Positions 1 through 5,161 of a DNA stretch of 5,161 nt are shown here, piece after piece. Every line of letters starts with the position of its first letter. Positions within the stretch are counted from its first letter, which is position 1. Under the pieces are notes generated by a model. That model did no database searches. It saw nothing but the letters and a program-made list of their open reading frames with translations, and was not told the DNA's origin. A program made the translations under genes and the position numbers. The stretch is taken from the NCBI GenBank assembly GCA_050173895.1, contig JBFXKJ010000284.1, positions 1-5,161 of the forward strand. Reading direction: 5' to 3'. Source of the stretch: JBCFBK01 sp050173895 (GTDB taxonomy: Bacteria; Bacteroidota; Bacteroidia; Bacteroidales; Prolixibacteraceae).

Positions 1-2
1 CA

Positions 3-962
3 AATCCCGCCTATGAAACGCTGATGCAGGCTGTGGAGATCTGCAAAAAGGAAAAAATAGACTTCCTGCTTCCGGTAGGGGGCGGCTCCGTTATTGACGG
101 CACCAAGTTCATCGCTGCGGCAGTCCTGTATGAAGGCACCGACCCCTGGGATATTATGGCAAAGAAAGACCGTATCTCGGTTACCAGGGCCTTACCGATC
201 GGCGCGGTTCTCACCCTCCCGGCAACCGGCTCTGAGATGAACGGGACCGCAGTGATCTCGAAAAAAGCCACGCAGGAAAAGATCAGCTTTTACTCGCTGG
301 CTGTTTATCCCCGCTTCTCGATACTCGATCCGGAAGCTATCTTCTCACTCCCCGACAGGCAGGTTGCCAATGGCATTGTTGACGCCTTCATTCATGTGAT
401 TGAACAATACCTGACTTTCCCTGTCAACGCACCCCTGCAGGACCGGTTTGCGGAAGCCATCATGAAAACGCTCATCGAAGAAGGCCCGAAGATAATGGCC
501 AACCGCACAGACTATGATGCGGCCGCCAATTTCATGTGGTGTGCCACTCTGGCTCTGAACGGCCTGATCGGAATGGGCGTTCCGCAGGATTGGGCCACCC
601 ATATGATCGGACACGAGCTTACCGCCTATCACGGCATTGACCATGCCCGCACCCTGGCCATTGTCTTGCCGGGCATCATGCACATCCGCAGAAAAGAAAA
701 GCAGGACAAGCTTCTCCAGTACGGCGAACGGATCTGGAATATCACTTCCGGAACGGTCGATGAACGGATTGACCGGACCATCCAAAAAACGATCGGCTTT
801 TTCGAATCCGTAGGCATTCCGACAAAACTTCCCGACTACGAGGTTCCGGTTGAAACCATCGTCAAAATCATGGACAGAACCCGCCAGCGCGGGAGCAAAT
901 TCGGGGAAAAGGCAGACATCGGTCCGGAAGAGATCAGGCTTATCCTGGAAGACAGGCTGTAG
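3..962 (+). CDS. yqhD: YqhD/BDH-type NADPH-dependent iron-containing alcohol dehydrogenase (5' partial)
   Basis: This cytosolic enzyme of the iron-containing (type III) alcohol dehydrogenase family probably reduces aldehydes to alcohols with NADPH, as E. coli YqhD does in aldehyde detoxification. The frame is open to the left edge and begins NPAYETLMQAV, which matches the interior of YqhD at about residue 68. The first Met (position 24) is therefore internal. About 319 residues are visible, against about 387 in E. coli. The nucleotide-binding stretch GGGSVIDGTKFIAAA (about 90-134) and the PATGSE motif (about 219-236) are present. The four expected metal ligands are intact: Asp (codon 381) and His (393) in VDAFIH, His (600) in THMIGHEL, and His (642) in DHAR. 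No frameshift is seen. The gene is convergent with recN and not part of that cluster. Family assignment is firm; substrate and metal (Zn or Fe) are inferred from the family. Confidence 0.94.
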   Translation, partial: NPAYETLMQAVEICKKEKIDFLLPVGGGSVIDGTKFIAAAVLYEGTDPWDIMAKKDRISVTRALPIGAVLTLPATGSEMNGTAVISKKATQEKISFYSLAVYPRFSILDPEAIFSLPDRQVANGIVDAFIHVIEQYLTFPVNAPLQDRFAEAIMKTLIEEGPKIMANRTDYDAAANFMWCATLALNGLIGMGVPQDWATHMIGHELTAYHGIDHARTLAIVLPGIMHIRRKEKQDKLLQYGERIWNITSGTVDERIDRTIQKTIGFFESVGIPTKLPDYEVPVETIVKIMDRTRQRGSKFGEKADIGPEEIRLILEDRL

Positions 963-981
963 CGACAAAGACACAAATTTC

Positions 982-1077
982 AGGGCTGTTTTAAACGCGT
1001 ACGACAGTAAAAGCGATCACAATGGCGATTTTTCTGCCATTTCGCGGAATAAAAGCCGTCTCTTTTGAAACAGCCCT
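982..1077. repeat. 96-bp element bounded by 14-bp inverted repeats, with an internal hairpin
   Basis: The left end at 982-995 (AGGGCTGTTTTAAA) and the right end read inward on the minus strand from 1077 to 1064 (AGGGCTGTTTCAAA) match at 13 of 14 positions. The one difference would be a G-U pair in plus-strand RNA. Inside is a hairpin, AATGGC (1021-1026) with GCCATT (1036-1041), extended past a 4-nt bulge by GCGA/TCGC (1013-1016 and 1042-1045). On the minus strand that hairpin is followed by four U residues, so it could be a weak recN terminator. The repeat begins 19 nt after the dehydrogenase stop. It could be a miniature transposon-like remnant or a bidirectional 3'-end structure; the sequence alone does not decide. 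Confidence 0.5.
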
Positions 1078-1098
1078 TTCTTGTCTTGTTCCGGAATC

Positions 1099-1137
1099 AG
1101 CATTCGCAAATCGAGGCTGCGCTGCAGGCGAATAGCT
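1099..1137 (-). other. Hairpin overlapping the recN stop codon
   Basis: AGC-ATTCGC (1099-1107) pairs with GCGAAT-A-GCT (1128-1137), giving a 9-bp stem with a single bulged base. The 20-nt loop holds a further CTGC/GCAG pairing (1117-1120 with 1124-1127). The structure begins in the recN stop codon (1136-1138). No U-tract follows on either strand, so I do not call it an intrinsic terminator. It may protect the recN mRNA 3' end or be incidental. Confidence 0.35.
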
Positions 1138-2788
1138 AGTCAAGCAGTTCCCGAGCTGTTTCTCTGGCGGTGTCGGAGGCTTTTTCCCCGCCAAGCATCT
1201 GGGCAAGCTCATCGATCCGTTCTTCCGCACTGAGTTCCCGGATGGATGTCAGGGTTCTCTGTTCGGTTTCGTACTTATACACTTTAAAATGATGTTGCCC
1301 CTTTCCGGCAATCTGTGGCAGGTGTGTAATATTGATGACCTGCATATGCCCGGCCATCTCTTTCAGGATGGAACCCATCTTAACCGCGATTTCACCGGAA
1401 ATACCGGTATCAATCTCATCAAAAACAATAGTGGGCAGAGACTTGCTGTCGGTGATCAGTGTTTTCAGCGCCAGCATCACCCGCGATATTTCACCTCCGG
1501 ATGCAATCCGGGCAATATCCTGTGGCGCAGCATTCCGTCCGGACGAAAACAGGAACTGAACGTCGTCCATTCCACGCGCTCCCGGCTGCTCCAGGGATTC
1601 AAGCCGGACCTCAAAAGTAGCATGCGCCATTCCCAGTTTCCGTAAGACTTCGGTAACGGAGGTAGCGATCGGCTCTGCCGCTTCCCTCCTGCGCATACGA
1701 AGCTCTTCAGCTGCAGCCCATACACGTTGCGCCAGTTCTTCAACCCTGTGTGCCGCCGCTTCAATTTCCCCGTCAAAGGATGCGATATGCCTGATCTTAT
1801 GCTCCAGCTCTTCCCGCAGGGCGATCAGTTCACCGATACTCCCCAGGCGGAATTTCTGCTGGAGTGAATAGATCGTATCGAGCCGTTCGGCAACAAAGCC
1901 GATCCGCTGCGGATCGTGCTCCGTATGCTCTGCAACAGCTGCACTTTCGGCAGCCATGTCTTTCAGCTCATAATAACAGGAATCGAGGCGTTCCTTCATT
2001 TGCGTTGCATCGGTCGAAACAGATGTAAGCTTTCCCAACTGAGCCAACTGTTCCTTCAGCTTTACCAGAATACCGTGCTCCTCATGCTCAATTTCTTCAG
2101 AAAGCCGGCTAAATGAAATTTTGATCTCTTCAGCGTGTTCCAGCGTTGCCTGCTCTGCTTCAAGCTCCTCCTGCTCCCCTTCACGCAACCGGGCGTCGTC
2201 AAGCTGCCGGTACTGGAATTCGTAATAATCCAGGTCAGCCTTTGAACGCGCAGCCTCGTCCTTCAGTGCCGACAGGCGCGCCTTTTCTTCCTGAGCTTTC
2301 GCATACAACAGTTCGTATGCCTTCAAAAACGCCTCGTTCCCTGCAACCAGGTCGATCAGCTTCATCTGAAACAGCCGGTTTCCAAGCTCCAGGCTCTGAT
2401 GCTGGGAATGAATGTCGATCAGCCTTAAACTAAGATCCTGAAGCACCTTCAGATTCACAGGCGTATCGTTGATAAAGGCCCGCGATTTTCCCGCCGGCGT
2501 AATTTCCCTCCTGATAATCGTCTGATCATCATAGTCAAGTTCCCGTTCCCGGAAAAAACCTTCGAGCTGATAACCGTCAATATGAAAAATCCCTTCAACC
2601 GCACATTTTTTTTCCTTGTTCTGAAGGATCGTCATGTCGGCACGTTCGCCCAGGATCAGTCCAAGCGCGCCCAGGATGATTGACTTCCCCGCACCCGTCT
2701 CTCCGGTAATAATGTTCAGGCCCGGATGAAACCGGATCGACAACTGGTCGATCAGCGCATAATTAGAGATCTGTAGCGACTGCAGCAC
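1136..2788 (-). CDS. recN: DNA repair protein RecN
   Basis: RecN is an SMC-like ATPase that acts on the nucleoid at double-strand breaks and helps RecA-dependent recombinational repair. The 550-residue product is full length for the family. It has an N-terminal ATPase half with Walker A GETGAGKS (29-36) and the DIHSQHQ motif (125-131). A long Glu/Lys/Ala-rich coiled-coil region follows (about 155-375), with a central turn near YSLQQKFR (307-314). The C-terminal ATPase half has the ABC signature ASGGEISRVMLAL (429-441), Walker B TIVFDEIDTGISG (453-465) and the switch His 489 in NITHLPQIA. The start is GTG: MLQSLQISNYALI is the canonical RecN N-terminus, and the only nearby upstream ATG (2794-2796) is out of frame. 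The gene is last in the minus-strand cluster, 74 nt after coaBC, with a likely promoter of its own. Confidence 0.97.
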   Translation of the reverse strand: MLQSLQISNYALIDQLSIRFHPGLNIITGETGAGKSIILGALGLILGERADMTILQNKEKKCAVEGIFHIDGYQLEGFFRERELDYDDQTIIRREITPAGKSRAFINDTPVNLKVLQDLSLRLIDIHSQHQSLELGNRLFQMKLIDLVAGNEAFLKAYELLYAKAQEEKARLSALKDEAARSKADLDYYEFQYRQLDDARLREGEQEELEAEQATLEHAEEIKISFSRLSEEIEHEEHGILVKLKEQLAQLGKLTSVSTDATQMKERLDSCYYELKDMAAESAAVAEHTEHDPQRIGFVAERLDTIYSLQQKFRLGSIGELIALREELEHKIRHIASFDGEIEAAAHRVEELAQRVWAAAEELRMRRREAAEPIATSVTEVLRKLGMAHATFEVRLESLEQPGARGMDDVQFLFSSGRNAAPQDIARIASGGEISRVMLALKTLITDSKSLPTIVFDEIDTGISGEIAVKMGSILKEMAGHMQVINITHLPQIAGKGQHHFKVYKYETEQRTLTSIRELSAEERIDELAQMLGGEKASDTARETARELLD

Positions 2789-2814
2789 GATTGCATTTTT
2801 TAATGATGTACAGA

Positions 2815-2844
2815 CAAAAATAAAGAAACAGATACAAGTATCAA
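2815..2844 (-). promoter_or_regulatory. Bacteroidota-type promoter for recN
   Basis: On the minus strand, TTG (2844-2842) is separated by exactly 19 nt from TATTTTTG (2822-2815). This matches the Bacteroidota primary sigma factor consensus of a TTG-type -33 element, 19-21 nt, and a TAnnTTTG -7 element. Transcription would start near 2808-2810, about 20 nt before the recN GTG codon. The short leader is A-rich, as is common where translation does not rely on a Shine-Dalgarno sequence. The call rests on the consensus match and position only. Confidence 0.6.
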
Positions 2845-2856
2845 GTACCGGGGTAC
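2831..2856. promoter_or_regulatory. Two adjacent dyads within and upstream of the recN promoter (possible operator)
   Basis: GATAC-AA-GTATC (2831-2842) and GTACC-GG-GGTAC (2845-2856) are two perfect 5-bp-arm dyads, each with a 2-nt spacer, separated by only 2 nt. The first lies in the spacer between the -33 and -7 elements and touches the -33 TTG; the second is immediately upstream of it. A short direct repeat, CAAGTA, occurs at 2835-2840 and 2842-2847. The placement suits a repressor site, perhaps damage-responsive because recN is commonly an SOS gene, but I recognise no known operator consensus. Confidence 0.35.
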
Positions 2857-2862
2857 AAGAAA

Positions 2863-4059
2863 TTAAAAGGACCGGGCCAACAGATCGACAATGTCTTTCG
2901 CCACCTCCTTTTTAGATTTCAGTCCGTATTCCCGAACCTGATGGTCTTTGGTAATGATGGTTATTTTGTTTGTGTCGACCCCAAAACCGGCACCCTGATC
3001 CTGAAGTGAATTAAGAACAATGAAATCGAGATTTTTCTTTTCCAGTTTTCCCCGGGCGTGCTTCATTGCATCAGCTGTTTCCAGGGCAAAGCCAGCCAGC
3101 AGCTGAGTTGATTTTTTCATGCTTCCAAGAAGGCCGGCAATATCGTCATTGGCTACCAGTTCAACTGAAAATTCGTCGTTCTGACGCTTGATCTTCTGTG
3201 TGGCCGGGTGCTTCGGCCTGTAATCAGCCACGGCAGCGCACATCACCGCTCCGTCGGTCGCCGGAAACACCTTCAGACAGGCTTCTTTCATTTCCAGTGC
3301 CGATTCGACATCCATTCTCAAAATACCGGGATTACTGGTGTTCAACACGACAGGTCCGCAGACCAGGGTCACTTTGGCTCCCTGGTTGGCCAGTTCTTCG
3401 GCAATCGCAAAACCCATCTTTCCTGACGAATAATTCCCGATGAAACGGACCGGATCGATCTTCTCATAGGTGGGTCCTGCAGTAACCAGAAAATGTTTAT
3501 TCAGCAGTTTTTTTTTTGAGTTGAAGAACCGCACCACTTCTTCAATGATCTGCTCAGGCTCCTGCATCCGGCCCTTCCCATGCAGGCCGCTGGCAAGCTC
3601 TCCTTCTCCGGGTTCCAGGATCCGGTTCCCGTACGAACGCAGGATTTCCAGGTTCCTTTGATTGGCCGGATGGGCGAACATGTCCAGATCCATCGCCGGA
3701 GCGATCAAAACCGGACACTTTGCCGACAGATAGGTGGTGATCAGCAGGTTGTCGCAAACAGCCGTGGCCATTTTGGCCAGCGTCGCGGCAGTGGCCGGGG
3801 CAATCAGCATCAGGTCGGCCCACTGTCCCATATCGACATGAGAATGCCAGCTGCCGTCGTTGGCAGCAAAAAATTCGGAAGCAACAGGCTTTCCGGATAA
3901 GGCGCTCATCGTTACCGGGGTAATAAATTCTTTCGCCGCAGGTGTCATCACAACCTGAACCTCAGCTCCTTGCTTCACCAGCAGCCGCAGGAGGAAAGCC
4001 GCTTTGTAGGCTGCTATGCTTCCCGTCACACCCAGAATAATGTGTTTTCCTTTTAGCAT
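2863..4059 (-). CDS. coaBC: Bifunctional phosphopantothenoylcysteine decarboxylase / phosphopantothenate-cysteine ligase CoaBC
   Basis: This enzyme performs two consecutive steps of coenzyme A synthesis in the cytosol: CoaB joins cysteine to 4'-phosphopantothenate, then the FMN-dependent CoaC domain decarboxylates the product. The 398 residues are the usual length. CoaC occupies about 1-180, with the FMN motif GVTGSIAAYK (10-19), catalytic His 74 in HSHVDMG, and the substrate clamp region ending GKGRM (161-165). CoaB begins near 187, with VTAGPTYEKIDPVRF (192-206), GNYSSGKMG (208-216), AAVADYRP (275-282), Lys 289/291 and GFGVDTNKITII (358-369). Two E. coli CoaC catalytic positions differ: PAMN is PAMD (Asp 124) and the active-site Cys is Ser 157. 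An A10 run encodes SKKK at the domain linker. The ATG start gives the canonical N-terminus. Terminators separate it from rpoZ. Confidence 0.97.
   Translation of the reverse strand: MLKGKHIILGVTGSIAAYKAAFLLRLLVKQGAEVQVVMTPAAKEFITPVTMSALSGKPVASEFFAANDGSWHSHVDMGQWADLMLIAPATAATLAKMATAVCDNLLITTYLSAKCPVLIAPAMDLDMFAHPANQRNLEILRSYGNRILEPGEGELASGLHGKGRMQEPEQIIEEVVRFFNSKKKLLNKHFLVTAGPTYEKIDPVRFIGNYSSGKMGFAIAEELANQGAKVTLVCGPVVLNTSNPGILRMDVESALEMKEACLKVFPATDGAVMCAAVADYRPKHPATQKIKRQNDEFSVELVANDDIAGLLGSMKKSTQLLAGFALETADAMKHARGKLEKKNLDFIVLNSLQDQGAGFGVDTNKITIITKDHQVREYGLKSKKEVAKDIVDLLARSF
3508..3517 (-). other. A10 homopolymer at the CoaC-CoaB linker
   Basis: Ten consecutive T on the plus strand read as A10 in the coaBC message, coding for the end of Ser 181 and Lys 182-184. 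A transcript with one fewer A reads SKKNC then stop. One with one more A reads SKKKTAE then stop. Either slip yields a CoaC-only protein of roughly 185-188 residues. The tract is plain in the sequence; slippage is inference. Confidence 0.5.
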
Positions 4060-4067
4060 GGACCTTT

Positions 4068-4115
4068 AATAAAAAATAAAGTCATATCAGGTAATTTTAC
4101 TCCTCCCGACATGAC
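4068..4115 (-). terminator. Rho-independent terminator or attenuator just before coaBC
   Basis: On the minus strand an 11-bp stem (4115-4105 with 4091-4081, GTCATGTCGGG / CCTGATATGAC) forms with two G-U pairs and a 13-nt loop. It is followed at once by TTTATTTTTTATT (4080-4068). The U-tract occurs on this strand only, so the structure is directional. It ends 8 nt before the coaBC ATG, which makes it either the second rpoZ terminator or an attenuator in a coaBC leader. I found no good promoter between it and the start codon. Confidence 0.65.
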
Positions 4116-4127
4116 CTGTAACCTGTT

Positions 4128-4155
4128 AAATAAAAAAGCAAACGAAACCGTTTAC
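4128..4155 (-). terminator. Rho-independent terminator overlapping the rpoZ stop codon
   Basis: On the minus strand GTAAACG (4155-4149) pairs with CGTTTGC (4144-4138) around the tetraloop GTTT, giving 7 bp with one U-G pair. The U-tract TTTTTTATTT (4137-4128) follows directly. The left arm includes the rpoZ TAA stop (4152-4154). Hairpin, loop and U-tract are all in the standard arrangement, so this probably ends the bamD-rpoZ transcript. Confidence 0.62.
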
Positions 4156-4490
4156 ATTGCTGCTTTACGGTTTTCCTTCGCAGGGTTGCGATGATAGATC
4201 TGACTCTGCTTGAATTCCTCATAAGCGATCAACGTTGGCTTTGGCAACCGCTCATAATATTTAGAGATTTCGATCTGCTCGCGATTTTCGAAGACTTCTT
4301 CCAGGTTATCTGAATAGGAGGCAAATTCCTGCAACTTCTGATTCAGTTCTTCTTTCATCTCGGAGGCGATCTGATTTGACCGCTTGGCAAGAATCATCAC
4401 TGTTTCATATACATTGCCGGTGTCAGCTTCCATGTCGGTCAGGTCGCGTGGTACAGTTGTGCCTTCTGCTTTAATTTTTTTGAAATCCAT
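4152..4490 (-). CDS. rpoZ: RNA polymerase omega subunit, Bacteroidota type (RpoZ/Rpb6-like)
   Basis: Omega helps fold and assemble the beta' subunit of RNA polymerase. The 112-residue protein is of the larger Bacteroidota form rather than the ~90-residue proteobacterial one. Its conserved core is NVYETVMILAKRSNQI (27-42), corresponding to the helix that holds RFDLVLVAARRARQ in E. coli omega. A second conserved block, RLPKPTLIAYEEF (81-93), corresponds to the omega/Rpb6 region with TVIALREI in E. coli. Between them is an acidic helix with EEVFENREQIEIS (64-76). The C-terminus is basic. The ATG lies 15 nt after the bamD stop, preceded by AGAGG (4505-4501), which suggests co-transcription with bamD. 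A terminator overlaps its stop codon. The family is recognised from motif pattern and gene neighbourhood. Confidence 0.92.
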   Translation of the reverse strand: MDFKKIKAEGTTVPRDLTDMEADTGNVYETVMILAKRSNQIASEMKEELNQKLQEFASYSDNLEEVFENREQIEISKYYERLPKPTLIAYEEFKQSQIYHRNPAKENRKAAM

Positions 4491-4505
4491 ATTTGTTTTA
4501 CCTCT

Positions 4506-5161
4506 TTAATTTACATCTTCATCATAATTCAGCAACTTAGCCGTCGACTGATGGAACTTTTCAGCCTGCTGGCGATACCTGCTGTCGGGGAATTCATCTA
4601 CAAAAGTAAAATATTCATCCAACGCATCGCTTAAGCGCTGCTCTTTTTTATCCTCCGTACTGTAGATGGCCAGATTGTATTTGGCATCCAGCAGCATAAA
4701 ACTAAGGTCTTCACGGTATTTTGTATCAGGAAAACCTTTCAGTGAATTGTTCAGTGCGACAACGGCAGCACGATAATTCCCCAGATCATAATACAGCTTT
4801 CCGGTAAGAAACGACTTATATACCAGTTTATCCCGCAGTTCGATGATCAGCCGGTTCGCCTCAACCGCACGATCGCTCGAGGGATAAAGGTTGATATACA
4901 ACTGAAGCGCATCAATGGCTTTCTGTGACACGGTCTGGTCGAGCCTCGGCTTAGGCGAGTCCATGTAAAAACAGTAACCGATCATATATTGCGCTTCCTC
5001 CACATATTCGCTTTTGGGGAATTCCCTGGCCAGGGTACAGAACCAGTGTCCGGCCATCAGGTAATCCTTTAAAGCAAAAAAACTTTTGCCGTGGTAATAG
5101 TAAATATCATCGGCCCGGCTGGTTCCCCGATAAAAATTTGTCAGTTCCGAAAGGAGGGTCG
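4506..5161 (-). CDS. bamD: Outer membrane protein assembly factor BamD (5' partial)
   Basis: BamD is a periplasm-facing lipoprotein of the BAM complex, which inserts beta-barrel proteins into the outer membrane. The frame stays open to the right edge, so the start, the lipoprotein signal peptide and the lipobox lie outside the window. The visible 217 residues begin TLLSELTNFYRGTSR, and the Met at 5057 is internal. The protein is a tetratricopeptide-repeat superhelix; four repeat-end motifs are visible: FPKSEYVEEAQ (47-57), YPSSDRAVEAN (92-102), FPDTKYREDL (143-152) and FPDSRYRQQAEKF (190-202). The segment YMDSPKPRLDQT (65-76) is typical of Bacteroidota BamD. About 50-70 residues are missing compared with the usual ~265-290. 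It sits 15 nt upstream of rpoZ, the usual arrangement in this phylum. Confidence 0.92.
   Translation of the reverse strand, partial: TLLSELTNFYRGTSRADDIYYYHGKSFFALKDYLMAGHWFCTLAREFPKSEYVEEAQYMIGYCFYMDSPKPRLDQTVSQKAIDALQLYINLYPSSDRAVEANRLIIELRDKLVYKSFLTGKLYYDLGNYRAAVVALNNSLKGFPDTKYREDLSFMLLDAKYNLAIYSTEDKKEQRLSDALDEYFTFVDEFPDSRYRQQAEKFHQSTAKLLNYDEDVN

Noticed and set aside
345..974. A 209-codon open frame antisense to the alcohol dehydrogenase
   Set aside because: The plus-strand frame encodes an unmistakable YqhD-family protein with metal ligands and cofactor motifs. The antisense product shows no recognisable domain and is explained by the codon bias of the real gene.
1289..1645. Plus-strand open frame inside recN
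   Set aside because: It lies antisense to the conserved RecN C-terminal ATPase domain, with no family resemblance. It is a shadow of recN.
2606..2613. A8 run in recN (residues 57-62) as a frameshift site
   Set aside because: It is shorter, lies within the conserved N-terminal ATPase domain, and the reading frame is intact on both sides. A slip there would simply destroy the protein.
3554..3900. Open frames on both strands within coaBC (minus 3554-3823, plus 3580-3900)
   Set aside because: Both overlap the conserved CoaC domain in other frames, and their products show only low-complexity, shadow-like composition.
4053..4085. Ten-codon frame (MTLFFIKGPC) overlapping the coaBC start, with GGAGG upstream
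   Set aside because: The Shine-Dalgarno-like sequence lies in the terminator loop, about 14 nt from the ATG, and Bacteroidota rarely use such sites. The peptide is encoded by the U-tract, so chance is the simplest explanation.
4114..4127. Two tandem 7-bp copies, CCTGTAA CCTGTTA
   Set aside because: Only two short imperfect copies occur, between the two terminators. This is too little to call a repeat array or binding site.
4060..4151. Candidate coaBC promoter using TATTTTTT or TACAGGTC as a -7 element
   Set aside because: The first lacks the final G and has no TTG at 19-21 nt upstream. The second matches TAnnTTTG poorly and sits at 18 nt. Neither is supportable.
1..5161. Search for CRISPR arrays, tRNA or rRNA genes, toxin-antitoxin pairs or defence genes
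   Set aside because: The window is filled by five recognisable genes with short gaps. No periodic repeats, cloverleaf-like sequence or extra coding frames with family signatures were seen.

Overview
The window looks like ordinary chromosomal DNA from a member of the Bacteroidota. Three things support this. The minus-strand block bamD - rpoZ - coaBC - recN follows a gene order typical of that phylum. The small omega-like protein has the Bacteroidota-specific form. A match to the Bacteroidota promoter consensus (TTG, 19 nt, TAnnTTTG) lies just ahead of recN. I cannot place the organism below phylum from this sequence.

Layout from left to right. Positions 1-962 (+) hold the 3' part of a YqhD/BDH-type NADPH-dependent alcohol dehydrogenase whose first ~68 residues lie off the left edge. 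Positions 963-1135 are a 173-bp convergent intergenic region. It contains a ~96-bp element bounded by 14-bp near-perfect inverted repeats, with an internal hairpin, and a second hairpin that overlaps the recN stop codon. Then, all on the minus strand and so transcribed right to left: recN (1136-2788, GTG start), a 74-bp gap with the recN promoter and two small dyads, coaBC (2863-4059), a 92-bp gap with two tandem rho-independent terminators, rpoZ (4152-4490), and bamD (4506 to the right edge, N-terminus missing).

The genes do housekeeping work: outer-membrane protein assembly (BamD), RNA polymerase assembly (omega), coenzyme A synthesis (CoaBC) and double-strand break repair (RecN). bamD and rpoZ are 15 nt apart and probably form one transcript, closed off by the two terminators. 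coaBC starts 8 nt after the second terminator's U-tract, so its expression must depend on read-through, attenuation or an unrecognised promoter. recN appears to have its own promoter.

I see no CRISPR array, defence system, complete transposon, tRNA or rRNA, and no previously undescribed multi-gene system. The items most worth a second look are small: an A10 tract exactly at the CoaC/CoaB linker where slippage in either direction stops translation within a few codons; replacement of two E. coli CoaC catalytic residues (Asn to Asp, Cys to Ser); the terminator-like structure abutting the coaBC start; the inverted-repeat element at 982-1077; the paired dyads at the recN promoter; and the absence of the DUF4835 gene that usually sits between coaBC and recN.
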